Part shown: positions 9,587 to 20,439 of the stretch, piece by piece
Layout: every line of letters starts with the position of its first letter
How positions within the stretch are numbered: position 1 is the stretch's first letter
The notes under the pieces: model-generated
Told to the model about the DNA's origin: nothing
The model's database searches: none
Seen by the model: only the letters and a program-made list of their open reading frames with translations
Position numbers and translations under genes: made by a program
Assembly (NCBI RefSeq): GCF_029227915.1
Contig: NC_079880.1
Coordinates: 14,962,001-15,022,000 of the forward strand
Direction: 5' to 3'
Length of the DNA stretch: 60,000 nt
Origin: Hydractinia symbiolongicarpus
Lineage: Eukaryota; Cnidaria; Hydrozoa; Anthoathecata; Hydractiniidae

Positions 9587-11690
9587 GTGGGTTTTGTTGA
9601 GCGCTACCAACTACATATCCTACAAACTAACGGAGAGCCACCCGCTGTACCAATCTTAACATTGCATCACTTCGGTCGTTTCTACACAGCTTTTACATCT
9701 TCAAAGGCTGCTATTATCGACGCCATAAGAACAGGAGTTGAGATATTCGACTTGAAGCTTCAAAACAGCCTTCTGTTTGGTCCAGACAGGGCATAGGATA
9801 CTTCTTGCTACCGAAACACTGCCACTGTTCATCCAATGCTTAGCTGGGTCTAGATTCTTGTCGTCGACACAGCAGCATTACGCCCTGATAGAAGGCGAGG
9901 CCCTCGCTATAACATGGGGCCTAGCGAAGACAAAGTTCTTTAGTCTTGGAGGTAGCAACTTCATCATCGCCACTGACCAGAAGCCAGGATCTTCGGGGAC
10001 AAAACGCTTGACGAAATTCAAAATCCAAGATTGTTTCGTGTAAAGCGGAGGACCCTACCTTGGTGTTCGATATCATCCACCTGCCTGGAAAATCACGCTA
10101 TCCTGCCCCTTCGTCCGACCTGTTGACAGACAACACAGAATTACTGATGGCTGTCACTATCCACCGAGACATTTCCGCTCTTATGTCAATCCCTTGGGAT
10201 AAACTTGCCACAGAAACCAATAAGGACACTGACATGCGCACCCTCCTGGAGACGACTCATTGTGGTTTCCCTGACAACACCCGTCACCTGTCTTCAATCG
10301 AACAATTGTGGCAGTACCGCCACAGCCTGTACGAATCAGACGGTGTGATTGTGTACAACAACCGCGCTGTAATACCACCTTTTCTCCGCTTCATTCAGCT
10401 CACCAAGGAGTTTTAATGATGGGAGCTCGCGCACGATCCCATGTGTTCTGGCCAGGTATGACAAAGGATATTCACCGCACCAGATCAAAATGCAGAGATT
10501 GTATCACTAACGCACCATCACAGTCCCCACTGCCTTCGACTGCCGTCTACTCCCTTTAAAAAAGTGTTTGCTGATTTCTTCGATTGCATTAAGCAACATT
10601 ATCTCGTAGTTAGGGCCCGCCTATCAGGTTGGGGTGATGTCTTCATCTCGCCGCAGGTATAGTCACAATCAGGGTCTTCCGGCCTTTTCTCCTGCTTATG
10701 CAACTACTTCGCCAGTTTTGGAGTCCCGGAGATATTCAGTGATGGAGGTCCGGAATTTGTTGGCACCGCTACCTATAATTTTCTATCCTGCTGGGGTGTT
10801 ACGCACAGGCTTTCCTCTGCCTAATACCCACAGTCGAACGGAAGAGCAGAAATCGCTGTCAAGACAACGCAACGCCTTCTCCGATTCAACACGGGCCCAT
10901 CTGGATCCCTTGACACGAACAGCTTTCTTCGAGCGATAATGCAGCTGTGTAACACACCTGACTCCGATTGCAACATCTCCCCTGCACAGATCAACTTCGG
11001 TCATCCCATCAGGGACGCATTCGCCTTCTCCAACCGGCTCGTCAAACTTAGCAACCAACAAATTCGACCACTCTGGAGAGAAGCAAGAGCACAGAAGTAA
11101 TCCGCTATGAGGAACGCTTTCACCACTCGGCTAAGCACCCAAGCAAGCACTCACGCATCATGCCAGCCCTTGACCTTTTTGACTGCTGTATGTGCAAAAC
11201 CAGGCTGGCGAGAGATGGGATAGATAAGGTACAGTAGTTAAGGACCACGGTCACCACAGTTACACTGTCAAAGTTGACGGTTCAGGTCGCCACACACGAA
11301 GGAATCGCAAGCATCTTTGTCAATTCGCACCTGCGTAACACCTCGTCCAAAACGATGACATCCGCAGGCCTACCGTCTGCGCACCACTGATGCCCCACTC
11401 ACTGCTTTGCTGTCGACACCTCTTTCCTCAACTCTGCCCCGTATAAACCCCAGTCAACGCCCTGCTTTGTCAGTTGAGACCACTCCTGCAACCCGCGCTT
11501 CACATCTATAGCAACACCTTGACTATCGCCCCTACTACCAATTCTTCCCCGCTTCTGCTGCAACAGGCCCACAGTCACGCACAGTTCAATCTATACGTCG
11601 GCCAAAGACATACGAACCAGAAACCGGTCTTTGGCTTTAATTTGCCTTCATCAAACTGGACGGGGATGAAGAGTAATGACAATTTCTAGC
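9587..11690 (+). pseudogene. Ty3/gypsy pol remnant: RT end, RNase H, integrase
   Basis: Successive frames give a Ty3-type sequence with many shifts. The RT end is AFTSSKAAIIDAIRTGVEIF. RNase H follows with TQQHYALIEGEALAITWGL and ATDQKP, then FDIIHLPGKSR. The integrase zinc-binding module reads HSAHQG...ARARSHVFWPGMTKDI...CRDCITNAPSQ. The integrase core includes FADFFDC, a FSDGGPEF-like block and AEIAVKTTQ in shifted frames. After 11.1 kb a C-terminal DGSGRHTRRNRKHL segment is visible. No intact ORF remains. Gag, protease and most of RT are absent, and I saw no LTRs. Confidence 0.82.
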
Positions 11691-11754
11691 ACATATTTTA
11701 TATTGATAGTTTGTTCTTTAGATCCTAACATTCGTTAGTATAAATACAGATAAA

Positions 11755-11870
11755 TATAAAAATGAAAATTAGAGGTTTTGCTCCTCTGAAGAATATGCTT
11801 ATATGAAGGAACACAATTCATCCTTTTTCCAAGGAGATAATTGGCACAAAAATTGAACAAACAAACATAC
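11755..11870 (-). repeat. Diverged family 2-like 3' block
   Basis: The AGAGG..CCTCT hairpin and the CACAATTCATCCTTTTTCCAAGGA block match the family 2 3' region in reverse. The palindromic end is not clear. Confidence 0.5.
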
Positions 11871-12354
11871 AGAGAGAGTAGGACAGGACTTCTGTAAAGG
11901 GTTAAACATTCTGGTTTAAAACTATGAATGACTTTTTTCCACGTGTATGACAGATTCTTTGAGATTTCGACTTGTTATAAACCATTGGAGTCCATGTTCT
12001 CTACCTTCCCCAATCCATCACTCGAATGCAACGGTAGATATTTAAGCTTTAAGCGTACCACTACCGAATTCAGTACATCCCTGGTCATAAAACTGCAGCA
12101 GACGTTTTATCAAAGAGCCCAATAAATCCAGCCATGAAGATGCAACCGAAGCATAATACATTCAGGTCATTGCCTATCATGCCGTGACAACATCAGTTAT
12201 GTTACCTCGAGGAAGCAATTAAAAACGATAAAGCAATACAAAAAATCATACGCAACATCCACACCAACACCTGGTCAAAGGCTACACCAAAGATCTTTCA
12301 ACAAATCAAAAATGAATTATCTGTAGAAAAAAAATTCTTCTTAATTTTGATTAT
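11871..12354. other. No recognised gene
   Basis: A 65-codon plus-strand frame at 11928-12125 has no known motif. Near 12200-12330 there are weak hints of a reverse-transcriptase leader (KAIQKIIRNIHTNTWSKAT) that I could not place. Confidence 0.3.
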
Positions 12355-12880
12355 GAGATAACAAAACAGCAAGCTGTAATGATGGAACTAGTCTACTGAC
12401 TCTTTTGTTTTGGAATTGTAGAGGTTACACCCTCTAGAGATCTATATTCAGTGCAAGATTTCCCTTTTTACAAGGATAGTCTGTCTAGATAGTTAGAATC
12501 AAGGTAATTGAACTAAAGACCCTCTATAAACATTACATCACAAACACCTACTGAAGGTCACAAATTGCTATACGACATAGAAAGAAACAAATAAATAAAA
12601 AATTATAAATAAGAGCAGACAACCACCCATGCGCCAGGACTTGTGAACCTGGCCGTACCTTTCCACATGTGTTACGGGATCCCAACACTCAGCCTTACAC
12701 AGGTGACCAGCCCTATGTCAGGACCAGACTGAAGTTACTGGGGTAAAATGCGTGGGCGTTAATCCATGAAAACCCGAAAAAGAAATTTCAAACCCCCTTG
12801 AAAAGCTTCTTATAACAATAATTGTGGGTACATCAGGATCGTTAACCCTGTAGACAAAGTGAGCAAACTTGACCTCCCTA
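12355..12880 (-). repeat. Family 1 3' region, isolated copy
   Basis: Reverse orientation. Terminal palindrome ACAGCAAGCTGT (12366-12377), then the AGAGG..CCTCT hairpin, the CCACATGTGTTACGG block and the CAGG/CCTG hairpin with a GTTAACGA loop (about 12830-12850). No USP coding sequence adjoins it. Confidence 0.8.
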
Positions 12881-13194
12881 AAAATTGTTGAAACTATAGT
12901 TTTATCAAACTTATTTTTGCAAAACTGAAAAGTATTAACAGTATTTATAAACAACATCATTTGATCAGACTTTTATATTATATACGACTGTAATATGTTT
13001 TGTTATTTGTAATTCTTTGACATTATTTTCTTGACTTAATGAAGTTTATTTGCAAAGGAAATACTCCCCAATCGCTCTCGGTACCCTTTAACATCGTTCG
13101 ATGTATTTTTGAAAAACGAAAAGTTTATTGAATATATTTATACGGTTTACACAGCTTAAAAAACCCTTATGGTTATTTTCGTGTACACTAAAGC

Positions 13195-13310
13195 CGGTGA
13201 TACACGATCCGATTAATCGAATTCGATTTGTCGAAATTATATTGAGCATTAAAATAAAAATAAAACATAACAGTTGACAAAGTGATGATACACGATCCAA
13301 TTAGTCGAAT
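13195..13310. repeat. Direct repeat around GATACACGATCC..TCGAATTCGATTT
   Basis: Two copies of GATACACGATCC[GA]ATTA[AG]TCGAATTCGATTT occur about 85 bases apart. Each contains the palindrome TCGAATTCGA. They immediately precede the orphan ORF and could be ends of a small mobile element. Confidence 0.7.
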
Positions 13311-13617
13311 TCGATTTTTAAAAAGGCTTGTTGTCAAATCCAAGAAACATGAAAGTATCAGACTACTCGCTGAGTCGAAATTAAACTCCATTGTTGATCT
13401 GATAAAAAATGGGGTTATTAGCGACTACGAGTTCAGCCTGATCATGCAAGAGAAGCAACGGTATATGCTGTTAAAAGAGCAAATACTTCAACGATTCAAA
13501 CGGCTTGTGGACGCCATTAACGAACGAGAACTTGCCCAGCTAGTTGCGAAAGGTAGGGAGGGCAGAAATGACGTTTTAAAAAAACTACAATCTGTGCAAT
13601 ATGGCAGCGGTACCTAG
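13282..13617 (+). CDS. Orphan charged, helix-rich ORF
   Basis: Up to 111 codons. The first ~12 fall inside the direct repeat and are probably not native. The core has KKHESIRLLAESKLNSIVDL then ISDYEFSLIMQEKQRY, a pattern I recall as a repeated orphan family in cnidarians and other invertebrates. It is predicted to be mostly helical, with no catalytic motif and unknown function. It may be an exon of a larger element-encoded protein. Confidence 0.4.
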   Translation: MMIHDPISRIRFLKRLVVKSKKHESIRLLAESKLNSIVDLIKNGVISDYEFSLIMQEKQRYMLLKEQILQRFKRLVDAINERELAQLVAKGREGRNDVLKKLQSVQYGSGT

Positions 13618-13691
13618 AGTCTCCACCAGCTTACAGGCCTTAATTCTGTATATTTAGCAGGTCCCACAAGACCTATAAAATATTGGTTTTT

Positions 13692-14085
13692 CTATTCATC
13701 ACTCATCAATCGTTCAATCCTTGTATCTACATTCCACAACATGCATCTGTGGGTAGTAGTTTTTACCTTGCAGGTACACCGATGATAGTGCCAGGATGGC
13801 ACTGACTTGGCAGGGATTATCGGAGGGTACTGACAAATCATGAAATTTAGTAGTGATCGCATCCCTGTAGTATTTGAGTTTGGCATTGATGTAACGGTCT
13901 TTTTTGACTGGCTCTGTCGTCAAGTGTTGAGAGATCAACTCTTCGATCTTGTTCCAGATTTGACGATACTTTGCAACCCAATGGGGGTACTCTTTGAAAA
14001 CAAGACTCATCGCTGGTACTGCATTGGCGTTGTACCGGCAGACTCCTGGGGACCATATCTTAAGTGTTTTTACTCTCAAGGCCAC
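13692..14085 (-). pseudogene. Orphan ORF of unknown function
   Basis: A 123-codon frame contains KKDRYINAKLKYYRDAITTK, then LSVPSDNPCQVSAIL and a C-terminal YYPQMHVVECRYKD. A frame change then gives an acidic end (RIERLMSDE). I recall this pattern (PK.KTW....F...VP.D..C.A.AVL.I.SVY.QG.NY.PQV.V.ECKY) as a multicopy orphan family in cnidarian genomes. Upstream, 14120-14245 (minus) is also open but unrecognised. No function is proposed. Confidence 0.4.
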
Positions 14086-14603
14086 TAAGAGGTCTCGTTT
14101 ATGGTCCCCTACTATATACCGTTGAGGGATAGCATCCGATAATCCACGTTGATATCGTTGATGTCAGTAAAAGTAGCAGCAAAATTATAGAAAATGTTAG
14201 GGTTGACAAGCTCATTCTCAAATTGTAGCACCTTCTTTATTGAATTTCAAACGACTTCAGAGGATTGCTTCTCCTCGCACATACACAGCTACCCTCGTTA
14301 TATATGATATATTCCTGGTAGCAGTACCAACACGACATTTAGCCTTTACCACAAACCTACGTCCACAGCTACACCGTCATACTCATGGAGTACGCGGTCG
14401 CAGTCATTATATTGTTCCATTTATTTACAGTTATAAAGATCACCCTCCAGGTCTTGAATCCTTCGTTAATTCTCCTTCTCCTTCGATGATTCTTGTACTA
14501 ATGCTAGAGCCATTAGTGGTAGAGAAAGGCTGATGCCGGTTATAAAGATCATAACTACTACATTTTTTATGGCCTCAAATTTTGATCGACAGTTGATGCA
14601 CAT

Positions 14604-15020
14604 TTATATAGTATTGTTTTTTATCTTACAACATGGTTGCAAGATAACCTTGGAAAATTCACCTACATATTGAACACATGTTGCTGCGCATGTCCTGCGT
14701 TTTGAACCGGTCCGGCACAAGCCACAGCAAACAGGCATGATATTTAACGGCCTTGTTTCCCTTTCCTGCATTTTGAACTGTTCTGGCACATACCAGAACA
14801 TCTCATGGTCTTTTAGGAAAGCCTCGTTGCACATGTCCTTTGTCTTGAAGTGGTATTGTACCCAATTTAGCATGTCGGGCATCTCTCCGACAGCCTTGTT
14901 ACACATGTCCTGCGTCTTAAACCGGTCTGGTACATACTTGAACATATTGAAATCCTCCTCAACAGCTTTGTTGCACAAGCCTTGCGTCTTGAACCAACTA
15001 TCTTCTCTCTGCGTACCCAA
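14604..15020 (-). CDS. 'FKTQ..MCN.A' tandem-repeat protein
   Basis: A 138-codon frame with three to four ~34-residue repeats, each with a core close to YVPDRFKTQDMCNKAV. The fourth is degraded and is followed by a Cys-rich tail, probably from a frame change. I know this repeat from multicopy invertebrate proteins of unknown function. No catalytic motif or membrane segment is visible. It lies antisense to several plus-strand shadow frames, which I discount. Confidence 0.55.
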   Translation of the reverse strand: MGTQREDSWFKTQGLCNKAVEEDFNMFKYVPDRFKTQDMCNKAVGEMPDMLNWVQYHFKTKDMCNEAFLKDHEMFWYVPEQFKMQERETRPLNIMPVCCGLCRTGSKRRTCAATCVQYVGEFSKVILQPCCKIKNNTI

Positions 15021-15175
15021 TTCAACCTTGAAAGGTGGTCAATATGATCACACCTTTCTGCGCATGCGTTGATTTTTGATGACGTCAGCAGTGTGCGGGG
15101 GGAATTTATCTGTATATGCGCTAACTATTTTTACTTATTTGCCGCATTCTTTGATATACATGAATAAACATAGTA

Positions 15176-16662
15176 TCATAGGGACTTTCTAAGTACAGTG
15201 TGATGGGGACTTACCCCTTTAGGTATTGGTTGATCAGGGATTTGTTGCGTTTGACTGTGGCATTCGCGTGCGCGGGATGTGCGTTGTGCTAGAAGGAACA
15301 TTTCCCTATCTCTAGGGATTCGACGTGCGTTTTGTGCTACTGGCGTTACTGACTCATTAATATGAAGTTTAATTTTCTCTCCATTAAAGTGGCCCACACC
15401 CTTGAACACATGTTTCTGTTGTTCTATAATGTTATGTAAATGTGTGGGGATATTACGCATGACTGACTCGGTCGTGTTTAAGTTTCCCTTATTAGGTATA
15501 TTGGTTGTTTGAATTTGGTTAACATTTATTTGATTGACATTTATTGTTATAAGATTCAATTGAATCAATGAGGTTTATTGCCTTTGTGTTTACTACGAAA
15601 AAATCATCTTGTGCATACCGGTCGTTTGACTTAGCGAGACACGAAACTATACCTAAGGGTTTGATGTTTGTGCTTTGAGCATTAGAGCCATATGTTATAA
15701 GGATGCTTTAGAACGTTTTAATATAATATTTTTATGTTTGTGTAAATAATTATAAGCTGTTATGTTTAAAATGTTTGTAATGCATCCCGTATCTATTAAA
15801 CAAGGAACTTTTTAGCTTTTAATATATATATTGGTTTTGAATTTATTCAATTTTTTAGATCCAGATATGCTATTCACGGCTTTGGATAACGAACTATTTT
15901 CTGTGTGATGGCTTGGTGACAAAGTTGGACAAAAGCAATCTACAAGGTTAAGAGGATTCGTGTTTCCTCGGTTGTGTTGCATATAACTGCGACATACTTT
16001 AGCCAAATGATTTGATTTTCCCCAATGTCTACATGTTTTACCTGTGGCTGGACAAGGGAATGATTGATGTGGCCATGTATTTCCACAATGAAAACACGCT
16101 TGTTTCGACAAAATTTTCCCCTACCAGTTGAAATTTTGTTGATCTGCTTTTTTAACTCTTCCAGTTACGTGGCTATGGCTTGTACCTTTTGCGTTTCTGA
16201 TTCATGCTTTACTGGCAGTTCAATGTTTTCCTGGTTTATTTCTTTAGCTTGAAATTCGATATCTTCTAACAACGTACCATGGGTCAAAATCGTATCTAAC
16301 GTTCCTTCTTTGTTTCTGAAGCAAAATTTTTTAAGTTTTTGAGTGTTTGTACCCAATATCAACTGCGTTTTAATACTCTTGTTCACGTCAGTGAAATTAC
16401 AACGACCAGCTTTCTCGCGTAAACGTAAATAATAAGATTGCAAAGTTTCATCCTTAATTTGCACAGTTTTTTAAAAGTTATAAATTTCGAAGCTTTCGTT
16501 TGTTTGTGGTTCAAAGTATCTACTAAAGTCATATTTTAATGCTTGATATGTAGTGTCCGAAAACGAGTCAGATATGTCTTGTATGTCAAAGCCTCCCAAA
16601 TGTAACAACATAGCACGCTTTCTTTTTCTTCTTTTATATCCATGGCAATTAAAAAATGTCAA
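15176..16662 (-). pseudogene. Ty3/gypsy-type gag plus start of pol
   Basis: Reading 5' to 3' on the minus strand: a gag N-terminus (KRAMLLHLGGFDIQDI); a gag core (QSYYLRLREKAGRCNFTDVN, then QLILGTN); a zinc-knuckle region (ACFHCGNTWPHQSFPCPATG then CRHWGKSNHLAKVC, two Cys/His knuckles); then the start of pol (FKGVGHFNGEKIKLHINESV followed by PVAQNARRIP), the usual segment just ahead of RT. Frame changes and stops separate the blocks. RT, RNase H and integrase are absent, so it is 3'-truncated. No LTR was identified. Confidence 0.8.
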
Positions 16663-17414
16663 ACTTGGAAATATATTTCTTCCATCTTACACCAGCACTC
16701 GTAATTAATTCTGTATCTCCTTCAATCGTGAAAGTAGGAAAATTTAAATAACTCGTCGTCATTATTATAAATACTGGAATTCACGTGCTTTTATCTCTAA
16801 CGTGTTCTTCTTCTGACTCCCATATTTACATTACGTATAATATACACTGTCTCGATTGTTTAACTATACAATAGTTATTTATATTTATACAGAATATATA
16901 TTTACTGACTTACTTATGTTCATTATTAAAATAAATTTCTTGGGGAGAGCACGGAAGAAAACGCCGAAGTGTGCGAAAATCGCCATAAAAGCCTTCGTAA
17001 TAAAAATACAAAAATTCGTGTAGCAAAACATGTCTTATCTATCTTGCTGTGTTAACGCGGGTTGACACTACAACATGTTGAAATGTAAACTTTATATATT
17101 TGCAGAGTTGCTTCGACTGCTCCAATAACTTTATGACTCTATGACTCTAAAATTTACAAGACGTTCTCCTATTTATATATTAAAGATAAGATATTCTAGA
17201 ATGTTCTAGTATATTCCAGATGTTCTATATTTAGCACATTGTTCATTATTCATTAGGTAAGTATATATTGTTCTCTATTTACTATTAGTAGTTTCTAGTA
17301 TAGTTATCTCATTTCTGGAATATTCTCCAATGTCCCTTATATTTCTAGATAGTACACAAGGTTCTAGAATGTTCTTGCGGCAAAAGTGCCTATTTTCAAC
17401 CCAACAGGTCGTGG
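16663..17414. other. AT-rich, possibly an LTR/leader remnant
   Basis: Upstream of the reverse-strand gag. It may hold a decayed LTR, but no repeat partner is visible. Around 17160-17350 there is a cluster of short TTCTAGA/TTCTAGAAT motifs. Confidence 0.3.
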
Positions 17415-17483
17415 AAATAGACGATATTGCGATTAAAAATAAGTTTCCCGCGCACAATGCATTCTGGGATTGATTTGGTGATA
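17415..17483 (+). repeat. Left terminal inverted repeat
   Basis: 69 bases, paired with 19358-19426. Confidence 0.9.
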
Positions 17484-17579
17484 TGAAATCAAAACAAACG
17501 CTCTAGTTGATGAAAATGGCTGGTAGCTGGAGCTTTTCAAACTTTACATCATCAAAAAAAATAATGTTATGTTTGTGAA

Positions 17580-18544
17580 ATGGGTGGAAATGATTTTTGT
17601 GCAGTATATGGTTGTTCTAACTGTAGAAGCAACAAAGATAAGTAAGTTTTTCGCACAGAAATGAAGCATTTTCGTAGCTAGATGACATTACCTTTCTGCT
17701 TTGTTAAAGTACGTACAACACGATCTAAATCATTTTGAATGCATAATTATTTATCTTATTTGTTCATTTCAGGCTCATCGTGAAAGATCATGTGGGTATC
17801 CTGAGATGGCATAGTCCCAAAACGAAAGCTGACATGCAACTTTGGGGAAAGATGATGCAAAGAGGAGGAAACTTCAAAATATCTATGAGTACAAAGGTGT
17901 GCTCCAATCACTTCACTGCAGGATATTGTTCAGATGTGTGTCGAATACCGACTTTATATATGAAGGGATACGATCAGCAACTGCCCAAAGAACGCCAAGG
18001 AGCAGTTAAACGAAGCAGTTCTATTGACTTTGAAACTCCTGTGAAAAAAAGATCACGACATGTCACTCGAAAATCAACCGATGAACCTCAAAATGATATC
18101 CTTCTTTCACCAACTCCGAAGGATCATGATTATGAGATAAGCGAGGTAGATATGACTTCTCCACATTCTAGAACTGTAGCTTTTGTCCAATGTAGAGGAT
18201 GTAAAAACACAAGAAAAAAATTGGTGAAAACTGTTGAGCAAGACATAATTCAGAAAAGTATTATAAATGATCTTCAATATGAAATAACATTATTGAAATC
18301 AGAGTTGAAAAGCCGAAGTACCTTTGCAGTGTCGGATGTTAAAGAAAATGACGATTTGTTTAAATTTAATACCGGTCTACCAAACTATACTGTTTTCAAA
18401 TGGCTCTACGATAAAATTCAATTCAAAGCAAAAAATCTCCAATATTATCGAGGAGTTGGGTCATTTCAACCAAAGCGACATCAGGTTCTGAAAAAAAAGA
18501 AAAGTGGCAAATCAAGACAAAACATTGTAATATTCATTGCTTAA
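17580..18544 (+). CDS. THAP-domain transposase, truncated, two exons
   Basis: Exon 1 runs 17580-17641 (start ATG, MGGNDFCAVYGCSNC); a GTAAGT donor follows. Exon 2 begins at 17773 after TTTCAG; the junction codon is AA|G. The joined protein starts with a THAP zinc finger: the first Cys residues lie in CAVYGC, then a Trp about 30 residues on, then VCSNHF with the Cys-x2-His pair, then a hydrophobic/Pro patch. A basic linker (KKRSRHVTRK) and a helical segment follow, then FNTGLPNYTVFKWLYDKIQF, the helical region that normally precedes a DDE_4-type transposase core. The core is missing and the frame ends at 18544. THAP fingers bind the element's ends in DNA transposons. Confidence 0.8.
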
Positions 18545-19288
18545 CTTCTGCTCTGGCAAGCATATACCTCGAACAAAACAATACTGAATATTATTACTGA
18601 TATTGTGCGACATAACATTGTCCAAATGGTTAGATGCTAGTAAACTCTGTCCACCCTTGAATGCTTTCCCAGCATCATTTTTGTCTAAATATTCTTTTAC
18701 GTCACCTTGTGTTGTATTTGGTAAATAAGATGGAGCCTTCATCCAGCCATCGATTAATGTCCGTGGATTTGGTAATTTAACAAGACCACCTTCAAGATGC
18801 AATTTCGATGATCGATCATTAAGAATTTCAGCCTGTTCTTCTTGGGGGTCCAGAAAAACTACAGGAAGTTGAAGATTATAAGCGGAATATGCATTCAAAA
18901 CAAGTTGCTCCTTTCTACCAGATCGGTTAATTCCCCTATCTTGTAAAAAATCTTGTAACTGTGCTACTGTCCATTTACTAAAATTTTCCTGCACCATACC
19001 AGGGTGAGTGGGAGGATATTTTTCTCCATGAAGAATTTCCTTTCTATAATTTACAACAGAGTCGCTGCTACTCTGTTTGGTGAAATCTACACCTGCAGTC
19101 CAAAATGAAACCACTTTCTCTAACAGTGCTTCCTTCTTTAAATTCGAGGTTCCTTTGCTGTTGTTGGTAAGTTTCAGGAACATTTTAAGGTCGACGATGC
19201 TCCACGTGCGAAATATTTCACTTTCCGAATCTTCTTTTAACCCCTTGTGGGAGAATCTTTCAATAATTTCATTAACTTTTGGAGACAT
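18512..19288 (-). CDS. SAP-domain protein, N-terminal part (second gene of the element)
   Basis: 258 codons starting just inside the right inverted repeat. A SAP-like helix pair is seen at about residues 28-62 (TWSIVDLKMFLKL) and a clearer SAP motif at 105-135 (KWTVAQLQDFLQDRGINRSG, then KEQLV). Near the end is YCFVRGICLPEQKLSNEYYN, a segment I associate with proteins that continue into a SWIM zinc finger and a YqaJ-type nuclease. That continuation is absent and the ORF runs out 33 bases inside the convergent THAP gene, consistent with the internal deletion. SAP motifs bind DNA. Confidence 0.7.
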   Translation of the reverse strand: MSPKVNEIIERFSHKGLKEDSESEIFRTWSIVDLKMFLKLTNNSKGTSNLKKEALLEKVVSFWTAGVDFTKQSSSDSVVNYRKEILHGEKYPPTHPGMVQENFSKWTVAQLQDFLQDRGINRSGRKEQLVLNAYSAYNLQLPVVFLDPQEEQAEILNDRSSKLHLEGGLVKLPNPRTLIDGWMKAPSYLPNTTQGDVKEYLDKNDAGKAFKGGQSLLASNHLDNVMSHNISNNIQYCFVRGICLPEQKLSNEYYNVLS

Positions 19289-19357
19289 TTTCTTTTCGTT
19301 TATAACTTTCTACTGATCAGATCAAAATGGCTCTTCTCGAAGAAGCGGCAGGAACGT

Positions 19358-19426
19358 TATCACCAAATCAATCCCAGAATGCATTGCGCGCGGGAAATTT
19401 ATTTGTAATCGCAATATCGTCTATTT
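19358..19426 (-). repeat. Right terminal inverted repeat
   Basis: 69 bases, reverse complement of 17415-17483. Confidence 0.9.
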
Positions 19427-19599
19427 GTTACAAGTTAATTTTTTTCTATTCGTACGTGACTCTCACGTACTTTATTATTTTTTTTCTATTCGTACGTGAC
19501 ATTCGTGTACTTTATTATTTTCTTTACATTCTTTCGGGAAACTCACGTACTTTATTTATTTAAAATGAATCTGGGGGAATTAAAAGAAATTTAGAGAAA

Positions 19600-19985
19600 T
19601 TCACAGTATGTATATATTTAGAAAAGAGCATTCTTAACAATCTTTTTTATGTTTATCTGATTTATGGCTGCGGTGTGTCGTACGGAGCAAGGTTTGCAGA
19701 ACCAGCTCCGCTGGCATTTTTGTTCTGCCAATACAAGATAGATGGCACCAGCACATACATCCATCACATCCCACAGACGTTTCATCGGGAAGATCATTGT
19801 TCGCAAAACAATTTCTTATTTTTTGTGTTTTTTATAACATGCTTCCACGCAGCTTTACCACACAAGTGTTGGATCATCGATAAATCGATGTTGTCTTGAT
19901 CAGACAGTTTTGGATGAAATTCTGTCTGCATCATTTCCTAGGTAATTGTTTTCTTTCCAGATAATATGACTGGAATGTCTGCTGT
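19600..19985 (-). pseudogene. PHD-finger-like C-terminal fragment
   Basis: On the minus strand, MQTEFHPKLSDQDNIDL is followed by HLCGKAAWKHVIKN and NKKLFC. A frame change then gives NNDLPDETSVGCDGCMCWCH and LSCIGRTKMPAE, and another gives WFCKPC. Taken together this is the Cys4-His-Cys3 order of a PHD finger, with a central CDGC, a Trp-x-His and a closing WFC..C. Two frameshifts are needed. It is probably the C-terminus of the element protein whose start is at 20.4-20.8 kb. Confidence 0.5.
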
Positions 19986-20439
19986 AGTCTTTTCTTTTAG
20001 TAGCCATTCTAACATTACTAAAAATAGAGAAAAATAGAATTATAAATAAAGAATATACACAAAAAAGCTTAGTAAAATGAAGTTTCTACAACTAACATTT
20101 AATTTTATCATTGGTCGGCAAATTAACGAATGGTACCATTTTTTTTGTTTTTCTGTTGGGCAGGCCAATAGCCGTATAAAGCCCTTTCGGTCTTCCTTTT
20201 TTGCACATTTGTGGTGGCAATTTGATGAGGGAGAACCCTTAATTAAGAATTATTTTTTATAAAACAATACGCTAAAATTAGGAAATTGCAGAGAATTATA
20301 GACTATAGTACTTACGGTTAAAATTCGAATCGTTATTATCCTCAAATGGCTTCGATTCAACAAGGCTTTTTACACCTTTCACCTCACAAAAGGTGTTTGA
20401 AATAGTTGGAGCTGAATATAAAACAAAAAATATAATTGA

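Larger units (their letters stand above)
17415..19426. mobile_element. DNA transposon (IS4EU/ISL2EU-like), internally deleted
   Basis: The ends are 69-bp terminal inverted repeats: 17415-17483 matches the reverse complement of 19358-19426 with only a few differences (both contain CATTCTGGGATTGATTTGG). Between them lie a THAP-domain transposase start (plus strand) and a SAP-domain protein start (minus strand), converging and overlapping at 18512-18544, where both lose their C-termini. Known IS4EU/ISL2EU elements pair a THAP/DDE transposase with a second gene bearing a YqaJ-type nuclease. The missing pieces here are the DDE core and the C-terminus of the second gene, as expected for an internal deletion. 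No convincing target duplication was seen. Confidence 0.8.

Noticed and set aside
17780-19288. Two unrelated host genes (THAP protein and SAP protein)
   Set aside because: Both lie between 69-bp inverted repeats and both are truncated at the same point, which fits a deleted transposon better than host genes.
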